Positions 1-10,535 of a stretch of DNA of 64,000 bases are shown here, in pieces (the first letter of the stretch is position 1; each line of letters opens with the position of its first letter). Below the pieces are notes generated by a model that saw nothing but the letters and a program-made list of their open reading frames with translations, was not told the origin of the DNA and did no database searches. Source of the stretch: Diphasiastrum complanatum. Lineage: Eukaryota > Streptophyta > Lycopodiopsida > Lycopodiales > Lycopodiaceae. Position numbers and translations under genes: made by a program. The stretch covers positions 59,417,010 to 59,481,009 of the forward strand of contig CM055099.1 in assembly GCA_029204225.1 (NCBI GenBank). Direction: 5' to 3'.

Positions 1-115
1 TGGCCCATGTTGATAGTAACAACTCTTTTGTCCCCATCATTTCATATCATGCCATATGATTCCTTTCACCTAAGCTTTCATGGGCTTTTTCACATCAGGA
101 ATGGGCAATGATTAT

Positions 116-2160
116 TCACATAAGCAATGGGCAATGATGATCATCCTCTATATCCACAACCAAGGAAGGCCTCCTCTTTTGTCGCATGGTCTCTCGCTCC
201 CCCTCTAAATTGATTCTATTGTGGTACATTGGAGTGCCAGTGACAACCTGTTGAACTATTTGTGCTATTGTTGCTGGCTTGAATGGATACTTTGATGAGC
301 TTCTATCAATTAGATTCTTCAAGCTTGGTGCTCCCAAATGTTTTTCCGAAATACATGCATGTTGTTTTGCACTTTGCAAAAGAGCATTTGCCATGTCAAA
401 GATAGCTGCATGATACAAAGAAATTTTATCTTTTTGCACCTCTCCAACAAGCCAACTTCCATGTTTGGATTCCGATAAATTGGCTCATGGAATATTTGCA
501 ATAGCATTGCTATCCAACACCTAACAAATGCAAACATAGATGTTTTAATATCTAATATTGAAAACAATTCATGATGTTCAATTTTAATTTTAGGTCAAAT
601 TTAAATAAATTAGAATTTGCGGCCTTGTTTTATAGAAACAATTTATTGCCACCATGAAATCGCCCCAATGAGCAATTTTGACATTCCACCATCTTAAGCA
701 ACTATCCAAAGCTAGGATATCACACTCCTTTACTTTTGCTATCCACCACCACTGTCTAATTAACCTGTAATGTTCCAATGCTTCTTCCCTAGTTGTGACG
801 ACCCTCCAATTTTCGCATAATATGTTGTGTTTTGTCTGTTGTCCCTTTGGAACATATGTATTGGTGTGTCTCAAAAGGCTTTGTTCCGAATGAACCCACA
901 AAAGTCCACATTGTCTTGACCAGGACGCTCCATGACTGTGTTGAGCATGTCTAAAAATAGAATTTGTGCCTCAGTATCCTCTTCCTTCATCTCACATGTA
1001 GTTATGCTCAATAGTTCATGCACACTTAATCAAAAAAATCAAGAGCATGTTCACAAGTTTTTCTTCAAATTGGAAATAGTTTCATCCAACATGGTTGGAA
1101 AAGAAAAAATATACCTTGGGTCATAGACATGGCATGCCACTGTTGACGATCCAATTACTCTTCTGGTGTGATCAAACTAAACCCAGGCAGTCTTGAAATC
1201 TCCATTGCTTGTTCGTCACATTCGATTTACTAGATCTACTCCTGAAGCAAGTCTCTTCATTGATATTTTGAAAACAAAGCATCGGTCTTCCAAAGAACCT
1301 TGTCCTAGAAATTTAGTACCATGAAAGAAGTCATACATTCAATCATTCTTTAGGTGTAGAAGATTGTCCAAACCATCTTCTAAAGCATTACTGTGTTATT
1401 TGTCTTGGAGACCATCCGACGTAATCTATACACCGTAAATTGGAACTTATTTTTGAGTTCAAAAAAAGAAATGCCTAGACAAGAGGAATCAACTCATCCA
1501 AAAAGTTTCCAAGTTTCAGATCTCTGACAACCTCATTTTGTAGACAATCAAGCTTTGTTAGAGTTGATGGGATCAAATCTCTTGCTATTATCATCTGCAC
1601 TTTTCGTGATCCAACATTCTTGTCAGCCTTTACCGCCCTTTCAACTAAGAGTCTAGTGTTGTCAATACTCCTCTTTGATGTCCCGGGCTACACATCATGT
1701 AAATGGTTTCTAGAGTGTATCATTAACCTAGTGAGTGTCTCATCGTTTGGCATCACATACTACAAAATGCACGAGCAAGTGTCAACACATGTTGCATGTC
1801 GTTTGCAGAAGTGACAAGTAATGTTTCCATCAAAATCAGCCACATATCCCAATGGGCATTTCTTCTTTAATAATCCTTTGAAGAAGGTTCTATTGTGGTG
1901 GCCATTATCAATCTTCCCCAGCACAATAACTCACTCGGACCACCCCTTAAAAAGTGACATTACTTGTTATTGGTTTGGTCCAAGTGTGCGCATTGAATTT
2001 CTGCTCCATGCCATTCATCGAATTAACTTTGTTGAATGTGGGAATTCAAACAAGATATGATACGCATTTGCCCTGGTCTTGGAATCTTAGGACTTACGAT
2101 TGTTGGCATCGTACAATTGATATGAGCTCCATTATTCATCCATCACCTGATTAGGTTATA
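116..2160 (-). pseudogene. Unrecognised minus-strand coding relic
   Basis: Reading leftwards from about 2160, coding-like stretches follow one another in different frames with stops and frameshifts. Visible pieces are a Cys/His-rich segment near 1730-1830 (TCHFCKRHATC), a charged helical segment near 1500-1660, an FHGTKFLGQG stretch near 1300, a Trp-rich segment at 590-901 (IRQWWWIAKV) and a basic tail at 116-439. The consistent direction over 2 kb suggests one old gene or transposase. I do not recognise the family; a DNA-transposon transposase is possible, but no catalytic triad is visible. No terminal repeats were seen around it. Confidence 0.3.
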
Positions 2161-3030
2161 TGTTACAATCTAATTCACCTCTTATAGATGATATTGATCA
2201 TACTTGTCTATCTCTACAATGTTGCTTTTGGCTTAGATAATGATCCAATTGCCAGATAGGCCAATGGAATAAAACTTGCATATCCGAAGAGAGACATATC
2301 TAAAGCCATTTCAAAGCACATTTATGAAATCAAGATGACTATTTTTTTTATTGGTGCTTTTTTTTATTGTAGGTAACATGAGAGCGCTCCAAAGAACCAT
2401 CACACAGGGCCAGGAGATCACATTAAAGTAAAAGAGAAAAAGAGTCGGGGGTTCAAGACAATTGCTACTAGATTCTAGATTTTGGAGGCTTTAATTTACA
2501 GACGTACAAATCTCTAACGTGCAAACAAGTCAATATCGAAGGTTGTGTAGCTTTAAGACTTTAATAGTGGAAGAAAAGTCATAGATTTTGTGGTTGTTTG
2601 AGCTTCCTATCACTGCTATAGATTTTTATACATGGACATGGGTGGCGATGGCATCTGCAATCAGTGTTGATCCACAATTAGTCTTTGCTTTCGAGCTGTT
2701 TGGATTGGCTTCTTTTTTTTCAATTGTGAGTTTCTAGAGAAAATTGCTGCTAAATACCTGGCACAACCGTAGAAGTGCATCAATAAACCCATACTCATAT
2801 CTCCACATCTCTCGTATTTTAGTTAAAAGGTCCTTATATGCTCAATGTTCTTTTGCTATCACATATGATCTTTGAGAGGTTCGAAAGAAATACCAGCCTG
2901 TCTATGGGTTCAAAGGAATAGCAGACCACTGTTTTTGGTAGTAGACCACTGTTTTATGATCAATGAAACAAAACTAACTACTTATTAGATCGAAATACAA
3001 TATGTAAACATCAAAAAGAACAAAAAAACC
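2161..3030. other. AT-rich stretch without a recognisable gene
   Basis: No supported coding region is visible. The segment from about 2938 to 3048 (a stretch with 'agaccactgtttt', 'gatcaatg' and 'taaacat..aaaaagaac') is repeated in diverged form at about 3735-3835 and more weakly near 4205-4300, so it belongs to a dispersed low-copy repeat. Confidence 0.4.
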
Positions 3031-3180
3031 AAGAGCTTGAAGGAAACACAACTGTGTCATCTGGGTACTCTTAGAGGCCATCTGCAGACAATACTGAGTC
3101 TTGCCAGTTCGGCGGACCTCCTCTACAGTGGCTCCACTGACAAGACAATCCGAGTGTGGAGTGCTTTGGTGTCATCATAA
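3031..3180 (+). pseudogene. WD40-repeat gene fragment
   Basis: One forward frame from 3031 to the TAA at 3178-3180 encodes a single WD40 blade: GTLRGHLQTILSLA (GH motif), then LYSGSTDKTIRVWS (the SGS-D-T-I-R-V-W signature). WD40 proteins are beta-propeller scaffolds built from about seven such blades, so one blade is only an exon-sized piece. The frame stays open upstream to 3031 with no start codon, and no neighbouring blade is visible on either side within about 1 kb. It is most simply a captured or left-over exon of a host gene. The specific WD40 subfamily cannot be told from one blade. Confidence 0.62.
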
Positions 3181-3244
3181 AGATAGAATTACAAATCCAT
3201 CGATTCCAACAATTTAACGATACCTTTATCAATCCTAACTTCAC

Positions 3245-3469
3245 CATTATCATCTATTTCAGTTCAAGGGTTGGCTTAGTTGGTTGGTTGGCTTGGCATC
3301 CAAAGTCTCTTTGGTCCCAGGTTCAAGCCTCCCTTCGAAAAACCAAGAAGCATTATCATCTATTTCACCCAACGGGGTTGTCTTAGTTGGTTAGCTTGAC
3401 ATCCAAAGTTTCTTTGGTCTCAGGTTCGAACCTCCCCTTGGAAACCAAGAAGCATTATCATCTATTTCA
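3245..3469 (+). repeat. Tandem pair of tRNA-like SINE units with triple 17-bp flanking repeat
   Basis: Two related units of 85-89 bp occupy 3262-3350 and 3368-3452. Each carries an RNA polymerase III-like A-box region (GTCTTAGTTGGTTAG in unit 2) and a B-box (GGTTCGAACC at 3423-3432 in unit 2; GGTTCAAGCC at 3320-3329 in unit 1). The 17-bp word CATTATCATCTATTTCA stands before unit 1 (3245-3261), between the units (3351-3367) and after unit 2 (3453-3469). That fits a target-site duplication of a tRNA-derived SINE head, later doubled by unequal exchange or by a second insertion at the same site. Both units end in CCAAGAAG, not a long poly(A) tail. Cloverleaf pairing was not checked, so this is not called a tRNA gene. 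Confidence 0.62.
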
Positions 3470-3663
3470 ATAAAACAAATGTTAACTCCAATAAAGTGTT
3501 CCCAGAGTGATAAAGGACCAGATTGATTAAGGTGTTTCTCAAGAGTATGAACTTCATTTAGGAATGACAAAATTTCAACTATGCATCTATTGGCGGGCCA
3601 CACATGAGTAGTAATGTCTGGGGCAGAGCTTCTGTATTGTGGAAGTTTAGTCAGTCAGAGGCT

Positions 3664-3681
3664 GGGGCAGGGCCCTGCCCC
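3664..3681. repeat. Perfect 18-bp GC-rich palindrome
   Basis: GGGGCAGGGCCCTGCCCC equals its own reverse complement. It sits in a local GC island within AT-rich DNA and is followed by CGGCCCA. A similar context recurs at 3860-3881 with a different stem sequence. Confidence 0.8.
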
Positions 3682-3859
3682 GGCCCAGTTTCAGTATTTG
3701 TCGTGTCCTTTTTATATTATCATTTGAAAAAACAACACCGTTTTTGTCAACAGACCACCATTGTCTGATCAATGGAAAAAAGTTAGCTACACGTTTGATC
3801 AAAAAACAGTATATAAACATAAAAAAGAACAAAAAAAACTATGACACTGGGTCTGGCCA

Positions 3860-3881
3860 GGGCTTGCGCCAGCGCAAGCCC
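3860..3881. repeat. Perfect 10-bp-stem inverted repeat
   Basis: GGGCTTGCGC and its exact complement GCGCAAGCCC are separated by the two bases CA. TCCGGCCCA follows shortly afterwards, much as at the palindrome at 3664-3681. The two sites also share upstream dispersed-repeat sequence, so they look like copies of one hairpin whose stems have diverged together. Confidence 0.75.
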
Positions 3882-5081
3882 TTCTCCGGCCCATCTGACA
3901 TTTTTGACTAGAGCTTATGCATAAATTTTGAGACACTCGTCTTCAACGTACTATTTAGTTTTGCACTTGTGGCTTGTGCAGTGGCAAGCAATCTTAGCGA
4001 TGCAAGCGTCTTAATGTCGTGTCCCTATTTTTGCAATTCTATAATATTACTGTCTTCGTACAATCGGTAGGTGGATGCGTTTGTTTAGACTGAATCATTC
4101 AGAAGTTTGATGCAAAGAACTGGTGCTGCTGCTGCTTCCAAGATGGCACAAGGTTAAATTAAGCGGGATCTTCACAGGTGAGCGGAGAATATGTTTTGTA
4201 GTATCGTCTTGTAACAGGGACAATAAATAGTTAAACAAGATATGCTTTTTGATGATCAAGCATCAAAAAGATCAAGAAACCGTAAAAATGTGATCAAAAA
4301 CAAAAAAATATTGAAATCAATGGGTCGGGCAGTGTCATTGTTTTTTTCTCCTTTTTGAAGATCAAACATCAACAAGAAACTGTGAAACTGAGAAACCAAA
4401 AGCATTAAAAAAAAATAGTGAACTCACATGGCTGAGTCTTGGAGAACGATGGAAGCACAAATGTTGTATATTGCTACTTCATCCACCAATGCAATCACTC
4501 AGTACAGTATAGACTACCTCACTACCGACTCAAGGTATATCTAAGAAGGCTAGGCTATTGGAAGGTGCAGGCCAAAAATTGGAGGGTGGAGGTGCTTGTG
4601 ATTGGAGACTGGAGAATAGAAAAATAAACATGAAAAAAAATAGGGACTTTTGGTTTTGAAGTGCTCTTTTAATTCTGTAAGAGCCGTTGAAAAAAGAGCC
4701 CCAAGATTTAGTTGCTAGGGTTATAACTGTTTGGGTACCTAGGGTCCATTTTTAAACATGTTTTTAAGTATTGTTTTTTATTAAAAAATTGTTTTTTGTA
4801 TTGTCGGACTCCTAAACAGACATGTCCAAAATAGGGTTGTGTGCTTAGGACTCTGAACGCGACAAGTGCAATAAAATTTTTCAAGGGACCTGATGCAAGG
4901 AGTACAGCCTGTAAGATTGAGAAAAAGGTGGGTTGATACATCTTGAAGACCCTATTTTACTTGTCCGGAGTTCACATCAAGCAACTACTTTTTTGAGCAT
5001 AGACCCCCACACTAGTGTGTGACAATCACGTCTAGTTTAGATCGTTGATGGACTTGGAAAATATGGAGATAGGGCCCAGGT
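3882..5081. other. AT-rich stretch without a recognisable gene
   Basis: No convincing coding region or RNA gene is visible. The part at about 4720-4960 (gtttgggtacctagg...) is loosely repeated at 5458-5660 on the other side of the MITE-like element, suggesting that the element lies within an older duplicated repeat. Confidence 0.35.
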
Positions 5082-5457
5082 ATTAGAGGAGTTCTGAATC
5101 CAAAAAAGACCCTTTGTAAAGATTCATTTTATATTTTTTCTCAATTTTTTCTTACACATGGACCAATCAAAACACTCAAATTTGAAATCTACGTAATGTA
5201 ACTTTTTGAGTCCACATTTTGATTCCACACTAAAAATGTCATAACTTTTTAGTGGTAAGTCCGAATTTAGCAAAGTTTGGTGCATTGGAAAACGCTCGAC
5301 AAGGGCTTTCCAATGATATGTTAGATGACATACTTCTGAGCTACGATTAAAAAGTTATGGCAAGTCAAAAGTATTAGTGTTATAATATTTTAATAATATA
5401 AACTACATCTTGCACGAATTCTTAAAGGGACTTTTTGGAGCTCAGAACTCCTCTAAT
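5082..5457. mobile_element. MITE-like element with long terminal inverted repeats
   Basis: The 376-bp segment begins ATTAGAGGAGTTCTGA and ends with its exact complement TCAGAACTCCTCTAAT. The similarity extends imperfectly to about 45 bp per end. A second inverted pair lies inside: GTCATAACTTTTTA near 5230 against TAAAAAGTTATGGC near 5350. The whole is therefore a long imperfect palindrome without coding capacity, as in miniature inverted-repeat transposable elements. No clean target duplication was found, so the superfamily is open. A fold-back remnant of a larger DNA transposon is the alternative. Confidence 0.72.
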
Positions 5458-5689
5458 GGTTTGGGTACTAGGCTTCTTTTGGTTTGGGAACCTAAAAACC
5501 GTTTTTAACTTTTTTCAAATTTGTTGTACAGATATTGGTTGTCTCGTAATATTTGGCCCCCAAAGATGACATGATCAACTTATCATTTTTCCTAGGGACC
5601 TTGTGCAAAAGTTTTTTCCTTTTTGTGCTTGTGCTCCATCTGAGTAGATCTTTGGACCCTATGAACTAGCATTCTCTTCCACTATACTT

Positions 5690-6345
5690 TTGGGTCGGAC
5701 CGACTACAATTAGGGCTTGTAATATGGACTACTTTGCGATGGTTTGGGAGACATTTGTTCCGGCTATGAGGCAACCTAAAAACAAACATGCATGTACCAA
5801 TCCCATGCAGAATGGAGCAGAGGAGTTGCGGCCGAGCTACGGGTCCGATGAAGTTGGATTCAAAAAACTGCAATAGGGAAAAGTGGGTGAAAGGATTTTG
5901 TAGTCTTGAGAGAGCCCATCACCTCGGTCAGATGGTGAACACAAGGTTCCTATTCTCATTACGCACCACTAGGACCAATTGTCGTGTGAATCTAGCCTAT
6001 CCTACTTAAAAACAACAGTTGGGTCAGACCGACTGCTAATAGGGCTCCTAATATTGTGATGTTGCCATGGCAGGGTCCATTTTGATGAAACGGGATTGGG
6101 TTTGGGAGCCGTGTGGTCCGCAACCTAAAAACAAACCTGAAAGTACTAATCCCAGGTAGAATGCAGCTGATATACAGGTCAACGAAGTTGGTTCACGAAA
6201 CTACAATAGGCAAAGTGGGTGCGAAAGGGTTGTACAATCTAGAAAGAAGTTTTGAATGCTCGGTCCAATGATGGTCCTAGGTTTCCATTCCCATTATGCA
6301 TGAGTGGGACCAATTGCTATATAATTCTGGTCTATTTTGTTGATT
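5690..6345. repeat. Diverged tandem duplication of about 330 bp
   Basis: The segment from about 5690 to 6015 is repeated at about 6018-6345. Shared landmarks in the same order are GGGTC(G/A)GACCGACT, 'gcaacctaaaaacaaac', 'gatgaagttgg' or 'aacgaagttgg', and a closing 'gggaccaattg' or 'aggaccaattg'. Both copies are interrupted in all frames and I see no protein in them. Confidence 0.75.
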
Positions 6346-7029
6346 AGGCTCAACAAAACTTGGAGTTTGTTCACAAATTACAAGAAAATTCAGCTCGCGA
6401 TTCACATCGCAAATCGCGACGAGTGTTGTAGTGAATTTTATGTAGTGGGAGCACGCATATCTAGATTGTGTGAACATTTTGACATAGACGGAGCAGAGTG
6501 TTCTGACAGAGAGAATGATTTTGACAGCTAAAATTGATGTATCTAGTCTCCTGCAGAAGAGCGTGGACATTTTGCGAGTAAATAAAATGCGAGACCCTTT
6601 TTTCATAGCTACAGAAATTCATGAGAACGAGAAATAATATGTTGAAACAGAATCTGGTTGTCAAAGATGAAAAATATGAATAGAAACCTTCTAAATTAAG
6701 CTTGGATTTGGCATAATATCTTTTTTCCTGTAGCTCAAGTCTGCAAAACAATGATTCATTTGCTCTATGCATTACATGTTGTCCAAGATCTATTGGGGCA
6801 CTACTACATATTTTAATTGTCACATTCTCCTTCATTTTGCATTCAAATAACCAAATTACAGCAAGCGTGAATTGCTGATACGAAGTTGATTGGATCTGCA
6901 TAAAGAGGGTTTGGCAAGTGGGCAATATCCTCATCAAACCAATGAGATTGGTTCTAAATTTTCCTGAAAGAAAAAACAATCTCCTTACGATGCTTGCTTT
7001 GAATCATCTTTACATAAGTGGAACTATGA
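6346..7029. other. AT-rich stretch without a recognisable gene
   Basis: A 172-codon minus-strand frame spans 6461-6979, but its product is Cys/Phe-rich, without a domain, and matches nothing I recognise. It is left uncalled. Nothing else is supported. Confidence 0.35.
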
Positions 7030-7599
7030 ATGTGTATGTGTGATGTGCTGTATGTAATTGGCCCATGAGCTTAATAATGAATTACCAAAATAGCCATGGA
7101 GCTAAACTAGACTAGAACTAGTCATTGGAATTGTTAATAAAAGACGCAAACAACCACGCCACATTTGTATTGGGGGGAATTATAATAATGGTTGTAAGGC
7201 CCAAATTAAGGTAATAAGGCCCCAAATGTTGATTAGAGACAATAAAGGACCACTATAAATAGCTGAGGTCGTGCTAATTTGGGGGCTATTCTACTTTTAT
7301 GATTTTTGAACGTTTGGTGATCTTGAAGCTTCTCTTTGTGAGCTTTCTTGATAGTATTGATGGTTCATGTGCCTACAATCACATGAGAGCTATGATCATT
7401 TTCTAGTTTAAGGCCTAATCTTGTGAATGATCAATAATTATAAATAATGGATTCTATCTTTACTCATTTTGGTGAAGTTTTGCTACATTTGGTTAGTTTC
7501 TTGAATTTTGACTAGTTTCTTGATTTTTTGTATTTCCATTGTAATTTGATATTTTAATGAATGGATTAGATGTTTGAATACTAAGATTGGCATATGACA
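7030..7599 (+). mobile_element. Copia-type 5' LTR, rest of the element lost
   Basis: The 3' boundary is set by 'catatgaca' followed four bases later by a Met-tRNA primer-binding site at 7604-7615. A TATA-like box (CTATAAATAGC, about 7254) lies in the middle, as expected for an LTR promoter. The left edge is uncertain, roughly at the TG-rich stretch near 7030. No partner LTR and no Gag or Pol could be tied to it. Downstream (7616-8600) is AT-rich leader-like sequence. Confidence 0.55.
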
Positions 7600-7603
7600 A
7601 TTT

Positions 7604-7615
7604 TGGTATCAGAGC
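7604..7615 (+). other. Retrotransposon primer-binding site
   Basis: TGGTATCAGAGC is complementary to the 3' end of plant initiator methionine tRNA, the usual primer for Copia-type reverse transcription. It fixes the orientation and inner edge of the LTR to its left. Confidence 0.85.
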
Positions 7616-8608
7616 ATTAGATCCTTTCCCTATCAGATTTGGTGGTTTTGGTTAAGTTTGCTAGAGTTTCTTGTGCTAGTTGTCTTGTTTTTTCAATTTC
7701 TAGCAAGATTTGATTCAATTTTTGACCATTTAATCTTCATTTTTTTTTTTTGGTGATATCCTATTGTAGATCAGTATATCTTTTGTTTAGCTTCTTGGAG
7801 GTATTGAGACTTTCTGATTTGGAGCTATGATGACCAAGTTATGGCCAAATTAGTGTTTTCTTTCCAATTTTAGTTAGTTGCAGTTTTTGCAGTCTGTCTG
7901 CCTCCATTTTGGCTGAATTTTTGGCCGAATTTTTTGACTATGTTTTTAATGATTGTAGTCCCACTGTTAGCTTGAATCTGAGCTAATTTGCAGCCAATTT
8001 GGCTGAAAATTGAGGGAGATATGGCAATTCTTGTGAGAGAGGTCAAATCCTAGATTTGGTAGGATTTTTGGGAGAGAAGCCCTTCAACTCTTCATTTTTG
8101 GAAGTTTTGGCCCTTTGTAAATTTTTTTCAGACCTTTCATTTTGAAGTTTATTTTCAATAAAAAAAATTATTATTGCTGGCCACACGTGTGAGTCTATTG
8201 CTCGCCTGTCATTTTCGGAAGTCTATTACTCGTCCCTATTTTTAACAGCCTATTACTCGGCATTGCCATTTTTGAAAATGATTACTCGTCTATTTTTGCA
8301 CACTTTCTATTTTTAACAAGTGTATTTTTTCGTCCGATTTCTCACATTTATTATTTCAAAAAAAAAAATATTTTTAGTAAGTTTATTTTTTTTGGCCTGT
8401 TTGTCATTGATGTTGAACCTAGTTGCACTTGGCATGGATTTTCAAAAATCTATTCAAGATGGCAAATACATTCCTTGCAAACAATTATACTATGTGTTTT
8501 TGAAGCTAAAAGGCTTGGACATGAATCAACACATGTTCATTCACCAACCCATATTAACTCGCCAAGAGTTGCGTCAAGTAATTTCCACACCGACAACGTT
8601 ACCAATAG
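7616..8608 (+). other. Leader-like AT-rich sequence, no gene
   Basis: This T-rich sequence follows the primer-binding site and has repeated 'ggc(t/c)gaatttttgg' stretches near 7910-7940 and 'attactcg' words near 8200-8290. The short frames at 8320-8657 show no domain. It is probably decayed untranslated leader of the element whose LTR ends at 7599. Confidence 0.35.
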
Positions 8609-9325
8609 ATTAGTGTGCATACCACAAATTCGATGTTCCTGGTATTCACACGAATGAAAACTACTGGTGAAACTTCGAATGTTAGAGATGACTTTTTCTT
8701 GTTCAGGGAATGATACTACTTCAAAGTTGTAGGAGTCTTTTGTCAGAAATTGGGCCAAATGAGATCTAAGAGTATGGAGATCTAAGAGTGGAGTTTTAAG
8801 ATTTATTCTCAAGTTTTGTCGTTAATTTTGCAGTGTTATTCAAACCATGAGGGCAGTTTTAAAATAACATTTTGTGGTTGTCTCCACCATTGTATTCTAT
8901 GTATTGCTCGCGTCTATCACATGTGCTGTAGAAAGTGATGGCCATTATTTTTTGGTGTCAATTATCCAATCACATTTCAATTATAGCAGTTTTTAGATGC
9001 CTTGGCAAAGTAAGACAACTCTTATAAACAGATTAGTGTGCATGATACAAATTTGATGTTTCTGGTCTTCACATGAATGAAAACTATAAGTGAAATATCG
9101 AATGTCAGAAACGACTTTTTCTTGTTCAGGGAATGATATTACTTAAAAATTGTAGGAGTGTTTTGTCAAAAATTGTGTCAAAGGAGATTTAAGATTGTGT
9201 CAATTGTATTCTATGAACTGCTCGCATGTGTCACACTTGTTGCAAAAAGTGATGATCACTATTTTTTGAGTGTCGATTATTCAACCGCATTTCAATTATA
9301 GCAGTTTATGGATGCCTTGGGAAAC
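8609..9325. repeat. Diverged tandem duplication of about 400 bp
   Basis: Sequence from about 8609 recurs from about 9030. Both copies contain 'ttagtgtgcat', 'gactttttcttgttcagggaatgat' in part, 'tgtattctatg', 'ttcaattatagcagttt' and end near 'gatgccttgg'. The copies differ by many substitutions and small gaps. No protein is evident. Confidence 0.75.
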
Positions 9326-9510
9326 ACAGTTTTGTATGTATTGAAATTGTACTTGATTTTGCACAAAATGTCGAAGAAAACCATGATTGTCATGATCAAT
9401 GTATTTTGTTCAGAAAAGCTCACTAAACTCGTAGAAATCTACTCGCAAAAGGCCAATCCTCCCTGCAAAATACCTCTCTTTCACCCATCTAGCCAACCCC
9501 TATTGTAGCT

Positions 9511-10029
9511 ATGGAGGTTGACACAGTTGCAGTCCAGAAGGAATCTGCTTCGGATGCTGCTACCCAAATACCAGACTCCTCCACTGCACCCGACTCTATG
9601 GCAGTCGTTCCAATTGTGGATGGGTTTTCTCAGAAGCCAAAGAGCCCCATATCCAGAGATGATGAAGACATAATTTTTGATACACAAATGCAAGATAAAG
9701 ACAAAGGAATTGCTGGCGATGATGCCACAGATGCCGATGATGAAGAGAAAGAGAACTTATATTGTTGGTACCAGCAGTTCTCAATCGAAACAAAGGAAAT
9801 TGTTGATAAAATTTATGCATACGACATGCATATGCAACAAGGCATGAATAAACTATTTCAATCTTCAAATAAGTGTTCTAATTGCCCAACAAGATCTTAT
9901 AAATTATATCATACTCTAAAAACAAGAGTACAGTCCACCAAAGAGATTAGAAATGGTTTGTGTGTGGTATTACTGAAAATCAGATTCAATGTGAAGTATG
10001 GTTCTGAAATAAATGGAAGAGCAGTATGA
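9511..10029 (+). CDS. Hypothetical protein, acidic N-terminal half
   Basis: An uninterrupted 172-codon frame starts with ATG at 9511. The first 100 residues are polar and acidic (for example DDATDADDEEKEN near residue 74). A mixed segment follows with CSNC near residue 122 and a basic tail. I do not recognise it. It lies 0.5 kb upstream of a same-strand LINE-type endonuclease relic and could be its ORF1 remnant, but no RNA-recognition or zinc-knuckle motif is clear. It could also be a chance frame. Confidence 0.25.
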   Translation: MEVDTVAVQKESASDAATQIPDSSTAPDSMAVVPIVDGFSQKPKSPISRDDEDIIFDTQMQDKDKGIAGDDATDADDEEKENLYCWYQQFSIETKEIVDKIYAYDMHMQQGMNKLFQSSNKCSNCPTRSYKLYHTLKTRVQSTKEIRNGLCVVLLKIRFNVKYGSEINGRAV

Positions 10030-10434
10030 TATCGCGAGTTTCTCAAGCGTCAAAGATAGCCATCGTCTGATCAAAAACTGAGAGTCATAGACGTTCGTAT
10101 TATGATCAGAGTGAGTAAACAAGCGCAATCAAACAACGATGAAAGTGCATTCAATCACCACAAGCATTTATCTACGTTGTACACAAATAAAAACGTGTTG
10201 CTGCTATATTACACTGAAGCACAATACAAATACCAATTACAACCAAAAATTACTGGGAGGCTCAAATAATACGTCTCATGGATGGAGCACGCTATTATTG
10301 CAACCTCCACCCTCGCTACCGCTGCCACCTCAGCCTTGTCCAATGTGTCTGCTGCTACCGTGGCACCCCCCCTCCACCTTTTTTCACTACTGTCTCTCCC
10401 TCTCTTTCATCATCGTCCTCTTCCGCATCATCTT

Positions 10435-10458
10435 CACACACACACACACACACACACA
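10435..10458. repeat. (CA)12 microsatellite
   Basis: Twelve uninterrupted CA units lie in a C/T-rich, Pro/Ser-encoding stretch (10290-10500). The overlapping frames there are low-complexity and are not called as genes. Confidence 0.9.
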
Positions 10459-10535
10459 GCTCCCCCATCCACGACATTCATTCTCTACACTCCATCCAAA
10501 TCAACTGAACACTTTCCTCTTGGGAAGCTGACCAA

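Noticed and set aside
3368..3452. Possible tRNA gene
   Set aside because: A-box- and B-box-like words are present, but flanking duplications and the doubled unit fit a SINE better, and no convincing cloverleaf was established.
6461..6979. 172-codon minus-strand ORF
   Set aside because: Cys/Phe-rich, no domain, no homologous frame in the flanking repeats; probably a chance frame in AT-rich DNA.
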